From positions 1,736,001-1,800,000 of the forward strand of contig NZ_BNEA01000015.1 of assembly GCF_016860525.1 (NCBI RefSeq): 64,000 nt of DNA, in the 5' to 3' direction. A program made the translations under genes and the position numbers. Below, piece by piece: positions 7,013 to 15,191 of the stretch. The notes beneath the pieces were generated by a model that had not been told where the DNA came from, searched no databases, and worked only from the letters and a program-made list of their open reading frames with translations. Each line of letters begins with the position of its first letter. The first letter of the stretch is position 1. This DNA is from Streptomyces rubradiris (GTDB lineage: Bacteria > Actinomycetota > Actinomycetes > Streptomycetales > Streptomycetaceae).

Positions 7013-9832
7013 GTGACCGTGCGACGGGACTTCCAGGAGTCTGCCAGGTGCCGCCCCGACCTGGTCATCGGCCGCGAGGAGCTGTTCGCCGGCGCCCGTC
7101 GGCAACTCGCCTCGGGGGGCAGTGTGCTGCTCCACGGCCCGGCCGGAATAGGGAAATCCACCGCTCTGCGGGCATTGGCCGAGGAATACGGCGCCACCGC
7201 GCGCACGGTCTTGCGGTGCTCGGCGACGGAGTCCGAATCACATCTGCCCTTCCTCGCCCTCGCCGATCTGCTCGGCCTGGTCCTGGACGAGGTCTCCCCC
7301 CGGCTGCCCGCCGCCCAGCGCACCGCCCTGGAGTCGGCGCTCACCGGCCGCGGCGAGTCCAGCCTCCAGCGCGACGGCCTCGCGCTGCGCCTGGCGGTGC
7401 TCTCCGCGCTGCGCGCGCTCGCCGCCGACGGCCCGGTGCTGGTCGTCGCCGACGATCTGCAGTGGCTGGACCCGGCCAGCGCCGAACTCCTCGGCTTCGC
7501 CGCCCGGCGCCTTGAGGGCACCCCGGTGCAACTGCTGTGCGCGGTGCGCACGGAGGGCCAGGAGAGCCAGGAGTACGACCGTCAGCTGCGCTCCTGCCCG
7601 CCGGGCACCCTCGCCGTCCGGCTCGGCCCGCTCACCCGCGCCCAGGTCGCCCAGCTGCTCGACCACCGCGGCCACGGCTGCCTGCCCCGCTCCACGGTCC
7701 GCGAGATCCACCGCACCAGCGGCGGCAACCCGCTGTTCGCCCTCGAACTCGGCCGCGCCCTCGCCGACAGCCCCACCCCGCCCCGGCCCGGCGAGCCGCT
7801 GCCCGTGCCGACCTCGCTGCGCGCCCTGGTGCTCAGCCGCCTGGACATGCTCTCGGTGGAGGCCCGCCGCACCCTGCTGGTGGCCAGCGCCGGCGCCCGC
7901 CCCACCCCGGCGCTGCTGCGCGCGGCCGGCCGGGAGAACGCCGAGGCCGAGTGCGCCCAGGCCGCCGAGCTCGGGCTGCTGGCCACCGAGCCCGACGCCC
8001 CCGCCGTACGGTTCGCGCACCCGCTGATCTCCGCCGCGCTGTACGCGGAGGCGCCCGCGCACGAGCGGCGGGCGGCGCACGCGGCGCTGTCCACCGCCGC
8101 CTCCGACCCGATAGAGCGGGCCCGGCACCTGGCCCTGGCCACCACCGGCACGGACCCGGAGGTGGCCGCCCGGCTCGCCGAGGCCGCCGCCCTCGCCCGG
8201 GACCGCGGGGCGCCCTCGGTCGCCGCCCAGCTCGGGCTGCTCGCCGCCCGGCACACCCCCGCCGAGGGCAGCCCGGGTCCGGAGGAGCGCCGGCTCGCCG
8301 CCGCCGAGGACGCGATCACCGCCGGGGAGGTCGACCTGGCCCGGGACATCGCCCGGGAGGTGCTCACCCGGGCGAGTGTGCCCGCCGACCGGGTGCGGGC
8401 CTGGATCATCGTCATCGACACCGCCGGCCACACCATGGCCGAGGTCGACGCCGTCTTCCCGCAGGCCCTCGCCGACGCCGGGGACGACCCCCGGCTGCTG
8501 GCCCTGGTGCACTACCAGCTGGCCTGGCGGGCGCTGATCGTGGAGGGCGACTTCACCGAGGCCCGGCAGGCCGCCGCGCACGCCGCCGAGCTGGCCGCGC
8601 GCGGCCAGGACCGGCGCACCGAACTGCTCGCCCTGGCCTTCCAGGCGCAGACCGAGACCCTGATGGGCCATCCGGAGGCACCGCGCACCATCAAACGGGC
8701 CCTGCGGGAGCCCCAGGACCCCCGGGTGGCCTGCCATCACAACGGCGCGGGCAGCGCCCGGTTCCGCTGGCTGGTGATGGGCGACCAGCTGGCCGAGGCC
8801 CGCACCACCGTCACCGCGCTGCTGCGCGAGGTGCGCCGGCGCGGCTCGGTGGAGAGCGAGGTGCACTTCCTGCGCGGCCTCGCCGAGACCGAGCTGCGCG
8901 CCGGGCACTGCGGGCGCGCCTTGGACCTGGCCCGCGACAGCCTGCGGCTGGCCCGGGACTCGGGCATCGGCGAGACCGCCTCGGCGATGCTCACCTCGCT
9001 GGCGGAGGCCTCCGGCGGCGATGTCGACCGGGCGCTGGCGCTCGCCCGGGAGGCGGTGCGGCACGCCGAGGAGGACGGCGACCAGATGTACCTCTCCCGG
9101 GCGCTGGGCGCCCTCGGGTACGCCCAGCTGGTGGCCGGGGACCCGGCGGGCACGGTGCGCTCGCTGCGCCGGGTGCGCAGCCTGGAGCTGGGGCTCGGCA
9201 TCACCGACCCGGCCCGGGGCCGCTGGCAGGGGGACCTGGCCGAGGCGCTGGTCCGTACCGGTGAGGTGGCCGAGGCGCAGGACGTCATCGACGTGAGCCG
9301 GGAGCACGCGCTCCGGCTCGGCCGGGAGAGCGTGCTCGCCGTGCTGGACCGGTCCGAGGCGCTGGTGCGTCGCGCCCGGGGCGACCGGGAGGCCGCCGTC
9401 GCCCAGCTGACGTCCGCTCAGGACCGGCTCGGCAAGCTCGGCTACGGCCTGGAGGAGGCGCGGGCCGCGTTCGCGCTGGCCCGGCTGCGCGGCCGGGGCC
9501 CCGGCGCGGCGGCCTTCGACGAGGCCGCCCGGCTGTTCCGGCGCTGCCGGGCGCTGCCCTGGCTGCGCCAGGTGGAGGACGCGCTCGCCGCCCCCGAGCC
9601 GGACCCGGTGCCGGGCCGGGCGGAGGCACCGGCCGCGCTGGAGGTGCTGGCCGCGATGGAGCGTCAGGTCGCCGCGCTGGTCATGGAGGGGGCCACCAAC
9701 CGGGAGATCGCGGCCCGGCTGTTCATCAGCGTGAAGACGGTGGAGGCGACCCTGACCCGGGTCTACCGCAAACTGGGCATCCGGTCGCGGGTCGACATCG
9801 TCCGATTGGCGGCGGCTCGGCGGGCGCGCTGA
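7013..9832 (+). CDS. Large ATP-binding LuxR-family (LAL/MalT-type) transcriptional regulator
   Basis: A 939-residue regulator with an N-terminal AAA/STAND ATPase module, a long helical TPR-like middle, and a C-terminal LuxR HTH. Walker A is GPAGIGKST near residues 42-50 and Walker B is VLVVADDLQWLD near 142-153. The last 60 residues read ATNREIAARLFISVKTVEAT then VYRKLGIRSRVDIV. The GTG start is set by AGGAGGGGAG at 7001-7010; an upstream in-frame ATG has no such site. Such proteins usually activate one or a few nearby operons after ligand and ATP binding. The gene directly upstream of the secreted trypsin gene and a shared upstream motif make that protease a candidate target. Confidence 0.88.
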   Translation: MTVRRDFQESARCRPDLVIGREELFAGARRQLASGGSVLLHGPAGIGKSTALRALAEEYGATARTVLRCSATESESHLPFLALADLLGLVLDEVSPRLPAAQRTALESALTGRGESSLQRDGLALRLAVLSALRALAADGPVLVVADDLQWLDPASAELLGFAARRLEGTPVQLLCAVRTEGQESQEYDRQLRSCPPGTLAVRLGPLTRAQVAQLLDHRGHGCLPRSTVREIHRTSGGNPLFALELGRALADSPTPPRPGEPLPVPTSLRALVLSRLDMLSVEARRTLLVASAGARPTPALLRAAGRENAEAECAQAAELGLLATEPDAPAVRFAHPLISAALYAEAPAHERRAAHAALSTAASDPIERARHLALATTGTDPEVAARLAEAAALARDRGAPSVAAQLGLLAARHTPAEGSPGPEERRLAAAEDAITAGEVDLARDIAREVLTRASVPADRVRAWIIVIDTAGHTMAEVDAVFPQALADAGDDPRLLALVHYQLAWRALIVEGDFTEARQAAAHAAELAARGQDRRTELLALAFQAQTETLMGHPEAPRTIKRALREPQDPRVACHHNGAGSARFRWLVMGDQLAEARTTVTALLREVRRRGSVESEVHFLRGLAETELRAGHCGRALDLARDSLRLARDSGIGETASAMLTSLAEASGGDVDRALALAREAVRHAEEDGDQMYLSRALGALGYAQLVAGDPAGTVRSLRRVRSLELGLGITDPARGRWQGDLAEALVRTGEVAEAQDVIDVSREHALRLGRESVLAVLDRSEALVRRARGDREAAVAQLTSAQDRLGKLGYGLEEARAAFALARLRGRGPGAAAFDEAARLFRRCRALPWLRQVEDALAAPEPDPVPGRAEAPAALEVLAAMERQVAALVMEGATNREIAARLFISVKTVEATLTRVYRKLGIRSRVDIVRLAAARRAR

Positions 9833-9860
9833 GCGAGGCCCTAGTTAACTGAACCGGACC

Positions 9861-9930
9861 GAGGGTTTTCCCTCACCCAGCCCCTTAGGGGGTTCCCTCA
9901 TTGGGAGCCGTGGGTCCCGGGTCCTAGCGT
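9861..9930 (+). promoter_or_regulatory. Trypsin gene promoter with two CCCTCA repeats
   Basis: A -35-like TTGGGA (9901-9906) and -10 TAGCGT (9925-9930) are spaced 18 bp. Upstream lie two copies of TTCCCTCA, at 9868-9875 and 9893-9900, exactly 25 bp apart. Each is half of a small dyad (GAGGG-TTTT-CCCTC at 9861-9874; AGGG-GGTT-CCCT at 9887-9898). The distal copy extends to TTTCCCTCACC, identical to the copy in front of the LuxR-type regulator. The arrangement, with the second copy abutting the -35, fits an activator site. Confidence 0.55.
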
Positions 9931-10044
9931 AAAGGGCGTGCCGCTCGCCCGGGCACACGGGGTCGGTCCTGCGACCTCCCCGTGCACACCCTCCACCGAC
10001 ACCCGCGCGACCCCCCACCGGTGCAACCCCCACTGAGGAGACTC

Positions 10045-10836
10045 ATGTTCGGGCACAGACGTGTGAGAAAGACCGCCGCGACCCTGGTGGCCACCGCCGC
10101 CGCCGCGGCGACCGCGTTGCTCGCCTCCCCCACGGCGAGCGCCGCACCCCAGCCCATCGTCGGCGGTACGACCACCACGACGACCGCGTACCCGTTCATC
10201 ATGCAGGTCACGGACGCGTCCCAGAACCAGTTCTGCGGCGGCACCCTGGTGTCCCCCACCAAGGTCGTCACCGCCGCGCACTGCATGGTCGGCGAGACCA
10301 CGAGCAGCGTCCGCGTGGTCGGGGGCCGCACCTACCTCAACGGCACCAACGGCACGGTGAGCCGGGTCAGCAAGATCTGGATCAACCCGGGTTACACGGA
10401 CGCCACCAACGGCGACGACGTGGCCGTGCTGACCCTGTCGACGTCGATGCCGTACACCACGGCCAAGTACGTCTCCTCCTCGCAGACGAGCGTCTACGCG
10501 GCCGGCACCTCGGCCCGCATCCTCGGCTGGGGGACCACCTCGGAGAACGGCAGCTCCTCCAACCAGCTGCGGACCGCGACCGTGCCGGTCGTGTCCGACT
10601 CCAGCTGCCGTTCCTCCTACGGGTCGGACTTCGTCCAGTCCGACATGGTGTGCGCCGGATACTCCTCCGGCGGCGTGGACACCTGCCAGGGCGACAGCGG
10701 CGGTCCCCTGCTCATCGGGGGCGTCCTGGCAGGGATCACTTCCTGGGGCGAGGGGTGCGCGGAGGCCGGTTACCCGGGTGTCTACACCCGGCTGACCACC
10801 TTCTCGGACCTGGTGACCGCGCAGGTCAACTCGTAA
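10045..10836 (+). CDS. Secreted trypsin-like serine protease (S1 family)
   Basis: A 263-residue exported protease of the chymotrypsin fold, similar in layout to Streptomyces griseus trypsin. A signal peptide (ATLVATAAAAATALLASP, cleavage after ASA) leads to a short propeptide and the mature-type N-terminus IVGG. The catalytic triad is visible: TAAHC (His), DDVAVL (Asp) and GDSGGP (Ser). Asp six residues before the serine (GVDTCQGDSGG) predicts cleavage after Arg/Lys. Six cysteines fit three disulfides. ATG at 10045 follows GAGGAG. It ends at a strong hairpin. Control by the adjacent LuxR-type regulator is inferred from shared motifs. Confidence 0.93.
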   Translation: MFGHRRVRKTAATLVATAAAAATALLASPTASAAPQPIVGGTTTTTTAYPFIMQVTDASQNQFCGGTLVSPTKVVTAAHCMVGETTSSVRVVGGRTYLNGTNGTVSRVSKIWINPGYTDATNGDDVAVLTLSTSMPYTTAKYVSSSQTSVYAAGTSARILGWGTTSENGSSSNQLRTATVPVVSDSSCRSSYGSDFVQSDMVCAGYSSGGVDTCQGDSGGPLLIGGVLAGITSWGEGCAEAGYPGVYTRLTTFSDLVTAQVNS

Positions 10837-10874
10837 CCCGGAAGACTTCCCGAGCACCCCTCGGGGATGTGCCG

Positions 10875-10915
10875 GGGGGCGTTGCGGGCCACCACGAGCG
10901 GCCCGCAACGCCCCC
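10875..10915. terminator. Bidirectional terminator between trypsin gene and solute-binding protein gene
   Basis: A perfect 16-bp stem (10875-10890 with 10900-10915) around a 9-nt loop, followed on the plus strand by TTTCC. It lies between the stop codons of two convergent genes and should end both transcripts, including the five-gene pknG operon. Confidence 0.85.
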
Positions 10916-10946
10916 TTTCCAGTGCCCCGGGACCCCCGGGGCCCCG

Positions 10947-12260
10947 CTACGTCCGGTCGCACACCGACGGCAGCCAGGTCAGACCCCGGGTGCCGCTGAG
11001 GGTGTCCAGGGAGCCGAGCAGGCGGTCCAGGCGGTCGGGGTGGGCGAGGAATTCGATGGCCGCCTCGGCGAACGCGTCGCGCACCGCGGGCGGCATGGCG
11101 TCGGAGGCGTCGAAGCAGTGCGCCGCCTTCTCGTCGCGCAGGGCGGCGGCGAGCGAGCGGTGCCAGGCGGAGCCGGAGCCGCCGACGGCGGGCGGCAGAC
11201 CGGCGTGCACGGAGAAGCCGGACTCCCCCTCGCTCCAGGCCCGTTGGGCGCCGGCCGAGGCCAGGTGGCGGATCAGCTTCCGCGCCTGCGGGGTGTCGTG
11301 CAGCAGGGCGACGAGGTCCCCGGAGACCTCCCAGGCGCGCGGGGCGGCCCCGAAGAGCAGCTCGGCGGAGGAGACGTAACGACCGTCGGTCTGCCGCCAG
11401 GCGGGCCGGCCGCGGATGAACGACGCCTGGTGTTCCAGCACGCAGCCGCGCGGGCGGGCGCTGACCGGGTCCGACGCCGACTGGTACGGGGTCTTCAGGG
11501 CCCGCCGGACGAGGTCCGGGTCGCCGCCGGCGCCAACGAGGTCGCCCCAGGCCGTCCAGGCCGACCTCACCTGCGGGGAACGCCAGGGCAGATCGCCGCG
11601 CGCCCAGCGTTCGTAGGCGGCGGGGCCGTGGCGCTGGAGCAGGATGTCCTCGATCCAGTCGGTGCCGGGCCAGCCGCTCGTGGCGCCGGAGCCCATGCCG
11701 ACGCACCACGCGGCCGGCCGGCGCACGGCGTCCCGCAACTCCCGTTCGCCGAGGCCGGCCGGGTACCAGACGATGCTCTTCAGGTCGGCCTTCAGCGGGA
11801 ACCAGTACACGTGCCCGTCCGTCAGCGGGGTGGCCCAGGACGGTCCGAAGTCCGCGTGGCGCACCAGGTCTTCCAGTGGCACGAGGTGCTTCTGCCGTGC
11901 GTACTCGGCGAGTTCGCCGGGCCCGGTGAGCACCACCACGTCGGGCGGGGTGCCGGCCTCGACGTCGGCGCCGAGCACCTGGCTCTCGGCGTTGCTGCCC
12001 TGGTAGTCGACGCGGATGCGGTACTTCCGTTCGAAGGGCTCGATGACCGCCTCGCGGAAGTGGCGCTCGTCGCCGCCGGTCCAGTTGGCCAGCAGGGTGA
12101 CGGACGGCTCGTGCCCGAGGGCGCGTACGCCCGCCACGGCGACCGCGGCCAGGACGGCCAGGCAGCTCGCCACCACGGTGACGACGCGGGCCGGACGGCG
12201 GGAGCGGCGGGGCCGGGGGCCGGGGGCGGCCGTCACCGGGCCGCCGGGGCGCGCGCTCAC
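10947..12260 (-). CDS. Extracytoplasmic solute-binding protein of the pknG operon
   Basis: A 437-residue exported protein, last gene of the operon. A hydrophobic N-terminal segment (VVTVVASCLAVLAAVAVAGV, about residues 20-40) follows basic residues. It lacks a lipobox cysteine after the hydrophobic stretch, so it is either cleaved or stays anchored. The body begins VTLLANWTGGDERHFREAV and looks like a family-1 extracellular binding fold. No permease or ATPase gene is nearby, so it more likely senses a ligand for the adjacent membrane protein than serves import. Its GTG overlaps the upstream stop as GTGA. In mycobacteria the equivalent position is filled by GlnH, an unrelated subfamily of binding protein. 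Confidence 0.75.
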   Translation of the reverse strand: MSARPGGPVTAAPGPRPRRSRRPARVVTVVASCLAVLAAVAVAGVRALGHEPSVTLLANWTGGDERHFREAVIEPFERKYRIRVDYQGSNAESQVLGADVEAGTPPDVVVLTGPGELAEYARQKHLVPLEDLVRHADFGPSWATPLTDGHVYWFPLKADLKSIVWYPAGLGERELRDAVRRPAAWCVGMGSGATSGWPGTDWIEDILLQRHGPAAYERWARGDLPWRSPQVRSAWTAWGDLVGAGGDPDLVRRALKTPYQSASDPVSARPRGCVLEHQASFIRGRPAWRQTDGRYVSSAELLFGAAPRAWEVSGDLVALLHDTPQARKLIRHLASAGAQRAWSEGESGFSVHAGLPPAVGGSGSAWHRSLAAALRDEKAAHCFDASDAMPPAVRDAFAEAAIEFLAHPDRLDRLLGSLDTLSGTRGLTWLPSVCDRT

Positions 12261-13441
12261 CGGGGCCTGAACCGGTAGTCGTTGATGTGCCGCCTGAGGC
12301 CCGTCTCGGCCAGTGCCATCAGCAAGGCGCCTCCTATCAGGATCCACACCGCCGCCGCCGCGCGGAAGCCGGTGCCGGACAGGTACGAGGCGGTGTGCCG
12401 CCCCGCGTCGGGGATGAGCCGCCCGGGCAGCGGGCGGTCGAGCAGGGTACGGGTGTCGGTCATCCCCGCTTGCGTCCACACGGTGAACAGCACGGTGACG
12501 GTGACACCGGCGAGCAACAGCAGCCCTGCGGCGATGAGTTGCCGGTTGTAGCGGCGCCGGAAGCGGTGGCGCAGGAAGCGCTGGGTCTCCAGCAGCGCGG
12601 CGGTCAGGGCGAGGGCGAGCAGCAGGGTGACGCTCCAGGCCAGCCACAGCAGCGGGCCGAAGGAGGTCTGCCGGTGCACGGCGGCGCGCTCCTGCCGTTG
12701 CAGGGCCCTCAGCCGGTCCTGTATGCCGGCGCCCTTCTCGGTCAGGACGCTGGTGGCGTAGCTGAGGTACGCCTCGCGCAGGACGCTGCCGTCGGGCTGG
12801 AGTTGGGACTGCTGGACCTTGACGGCGTAGACGGTGATGAGACCGGCCACCGTCTGGAGGGCCTGCCGGCCGCCGGGTCCGCCGAGGTCGTCGTCGGCCG
12901 CGGCGGCGGCGAGGCTCTGCACGGCGACCGAGATCTGCTTCTGGAAGTCGCTCGTCGGAGCCGGCTGGGCGGCGGCCCGCTGGGCCTGGCCGAGCGCGTA
13001 CAGCGCGGTGTCCAGGGACAGCACGGCCGGGGCGGTGGAGGAGCGCAGCGGGTCCGCGCCGTCGTGCACGCCCTGGTACGACACGAACAGCGACAGGGTG
13101 AGCAGGGCCGACAGGGCCAGCAGCAGGCGGTGCCGGAGGGCCAGGTCGCGCGCGGTGGTGCTGCCGCCGTCGGCGGGCCGGGTTCCGGCCCCGGTGGCCC
13201 AGGAGACCGGCCGGGAGACGAGCCGGGCGAGGCGGCCCGCCCATCGGCCGGGCGTACGGCGGCCGGACCGGGGCTGCCGGGAGGACGGGGACTGCGGGGA
13301 GGACGAGGACTGCGGGGAGGACGGGGACTGCGGGGAGGCGGGGGGCGGCTGGGACGGTGGGTGGACGGGTGAGCCGGTGGGTGCGCCCGGAGCCGTGCCG
13401 CGCCCGCCCGCGCCGGGTGTTCCCGCGTTGCCCGGGTTCAT
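12257..13441 (-). CDS. Four-helix membrane sensor protein, GlnX-like
   Basis: A 394-residue protein with a Pro/Ser/Gln-rich cytoplasmic N-terminus, TM1 near residues 98-118, a long helical extracellular domain (about 120-260), a TM2-TM3 hairpin near 263-320, a second outside loop and TM4 near 360-382. This matches the topology of mycobacterial GlnX, which links the binding protein GlnH to PknG. Its ATG overlaps the vWA gene stop as ATGA, and its stop overlaps the binding-protein start, so all three should be translated in fixed ratio. Homology to GlnX is inferred from topology and gene order, not from a search. Confidence 0.65.
   Translation of the reverse strand: MNPGNAGTPGAGGRGTAPGAPTGSPVHPPSQPPPASPQSPSSPQSSSSPQSPSSRQPRSGRRTPGRWAGRLARLVSRPVSWATGAGTRPADGGSTTARDLALRHRLLLALSALLTLSLFVSYQGVHDGADPLRSSTAPAVLSLDTALYALGQAQRAAAQPAPTSDFQKQISVAVQSLAAAAADDDLGGPGGRQALQTVAGLITVYAVKVQQSQLQPDGSVLREAYLSYATSVLTEKGAGIQDRLRALQRQERAAVHRQTSFGPLLWLAWSVTLLLALALTAALLETQRFLRHRFRRRYNRQLIAAGLLLLAGVTVTVLFTVWTQAGMTDTRTLLDRPLPGRLIPDAGRHTASYLSGTGFRAAAAVWILIGGALLMALAETGLRRHINDYRFRPR
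13281..13334. repeat. Three 18-bp in-frame tandem repeats
   Basis: Three copies of an 18-bp unit (13281-13298, 13299-13316, 13317-13334), differing by one base in the middle copy. They encode a repeated SSPQSP-type linker in the N-terminal tail of the membrane sensor. Copy number is likely to vary between strains. Confidence 0.85.
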
Positions 13442-15162
13442 GCCGGTGCCCCTCTCAGCAGGCGCCCGCAGTCGCCTCCGCAGTACAGGGAGTCGGCCGG
13501 TCCCAGCCAGCGGCAGTCGGGGCACTCGATCAGTCCGTCCGGGCGGACGGGCGGCGCGCCTCCTGGACTTCCGCTGCCCGGCGCCGCGTGACCCGGAGCC
13601 GCGTGCCCCGGCGCCGCATGGCCCGGCACGAGGTCGCCCGCCGCAGGGTCGCCCGGGTCCGCGTCGGCCGGAACCGCGCCGCCGTCGTCACGGCTCCCGG
13701 GAACCGCGGCCCCCACCGGTTCCGGCACCCCTGCCGCACTCCCCGCCCCTCCGACACCCCCACGCCCCGCACCCGAAGACGCCCTGCCGCCGCCCTCCCC
13801 CGAGTACCGCTCCGGCGGAGTCGTCAGGGCGCTGGAGAGGATGAGGTGCTGCCAGTCGACGTCCTTCAGGCCGGGTCGGATGCGGCCGGTGCCCGGTGCG
13901 GACTCGATGAGGCGGAGCGCGCCGAGCAGTTGGGCGTCGCCCAGCTCGGCGGCCAGGGCGAGGGCGCGGGCGAGTTCGCGGTCCGCCGTCTCCCGGCCGT
14001 CCGCGCCGCGCAGCCAGGCCCGGTACGCCTGGGCGACGGCGGCGCTCGCCCGCTGGTACAGCTCGTGCCGCCGGACCCCGGGGTGCTGCCGGGAGGCGTC
14101 GAGCGGATCGTCGGTCCAGCGCACCAGGATGGGCCGGGGCGGCGGCAGCCGCAGCGGGCGCCGGACGCCGGGTACGTCGATCTCCACGGCGGCCAGCTGG
14201 AGTTCCTCGCCGCTCTCCCGGCCGGTGGGGTCGGCGGTCAGGACGACCTGGAAGTGCCGTACCTCGTCGCCCCAGGCCCGGGTGACGTACTCCGCGGCCC
14301 GTCCACCGGGGCTGGCCGGGACGGGTCGCAGCTCCTGTTCGTTCGGCACCACCTGCTTGACCTGGCGGATCACCGTGCCGGGGGTGGTCGGGGTGAGCCG
14401 GATGCGCAGTTCGGGCACCGCCGTGCCGAGCAGCCCGGCGATCAATTCCTCGTAGGCGGCGGTGAGTTCGGACTCCCGGCGGACGGCCCGGGCGCGGCCG
14501 TGCAGCCGCCGGGTGATGGCCAGCAGCAGTTCGGCGTCCCAGTCGTCGCCGATGCCCCAGGCATCACAGACGAACTGGCCCGCGCAGGCGTCGAGCACGG
14601 ACTGAAGCGGCCGGTGGGAGCGGTGGTCGTGCTCGTTGCGGCCGTCGGTGAGCAGCAGGACGTGTTTGACGGGCGCGGGCTGGTCCTTGAGCAGCCGCCG
14701 GGCGAGGTCGAGCCAGGCGCCGATGGCGGTGCCGCCGTCCGCGTCCAGGAGGCGGACCGCGCGTTCGGCGGCCTCGCGTTCGCCGGGCCGGGCGACGGCG
14801 AGCACCTGGCTGCCGGGGCCGGGGTGCACCACGGTGGCGTCGAACCGTCCGGCGAGGACGGCGAAGGCGGTGCCGAAGGGCAGCATCCGGACGGCGGCCG
14901 CGGTGGCGTCCTTGGCCGCGTGGAGTTTCGCCGGCGGGTGGAGCATCGAGCGGGAGGTGTCGACGATCAGCACCTCGGCGAGGGCGGGTCCGGTGCCGGG
15001 CGCGGGGGTGGCGTGCGGCGCGCCCGCCGGGCCGCGGACCCCGATCTCCAGGATGGCGTGCATCTCGCGTTCGCGGTGGTGCCCGGCCGGGTCGGGCAGG
15101 GCGGGCAGTTCCGTCCGCTGGCCGACCTCCAGCGTCACCTCGGTCTCCTCGGCCACGGTCAT
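13438..15162 (-). CDS. von Willebrand factor A domain protein with C-terminal zinc ribbon
   Basis: A 574-residue cytoplasmic protein. The vWA domain spans about residues 50-240, with the metal-ion-dependent adhesion site DTSRS near 68, the threonine segment GGTAIGAWLDLA, and LLLTDGRNE near 172. A beta-rich middle and a helical part follow, then a low-complexity Pro/Gly/Ala linker that includes three 15-bp in-frame repeats (13580-13624), and finally CPDCRWLGPADSLYCGG, a zinc ribbon. vWA domains with intact MIDAS bind protein partners. It sits between PknG and the membrane sensor and is a good candidate scaffold between them. ATG chosen by the GGGAGAG site. Confidence 0.85.
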   Translation of the reverse strand: MTVAEETEVTLEVGQRTELPALPDPAGHHREREMHAILEIGVRGPAGAPHATPAPGTGPALAEVLIVDTSRSMLHPPAKLHAAKDATAAAVRMLPFGTAFAVLAGRFDATVVHPGPGSQVLAVARPGEREAAERAVRLLDADGGTAIGAWLDLARRLLKDQPAPVKHVLLLTDGRNEHDHRSHRPLQSVLDACAGQFVCDAWGIGDDWDAELLLAITRRLHGRARAVRRESELTAAYEELIAGLLGTAVPELRIRLTPTTPGTVIRQVKQVVPNEQELRPVPASPGGRAAEYVTRAWGDEVRHFQVVLTADPTGRESGEELQLAAVEIDVPGVRRPLRLPPPRPILVRWTDDPLDASRQHPGVRRHELYQRASAAVAQAYRAWLRGADGRETADRELARALALAAELGDAQLLGALRLIESAPGTGRIRPGLKDVDWQHLILSSALTTPPERYSGEGGGRASSGAGRGGVGGAGSAAGVPEPVGAAVPGSRDDGGAVPADADPGDPAAGDLVPGHAAPGHAAPGHAAPGSGSPGGAPPVRPDGLIECPDCRWLGPADSLYCGGDCGRLLRGAPA

Positions 15163-15191
15163 CGCTGTCTCTCCCGGAGCTGGTGGGTGGG

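Noticed and set aside
12261..13244. Long open minus-strand frame upstream of the solute-binding protein
   Set aside because: It is the shadow of the membrane-protein gene in another frame; the GTGA overlap gives the real start.
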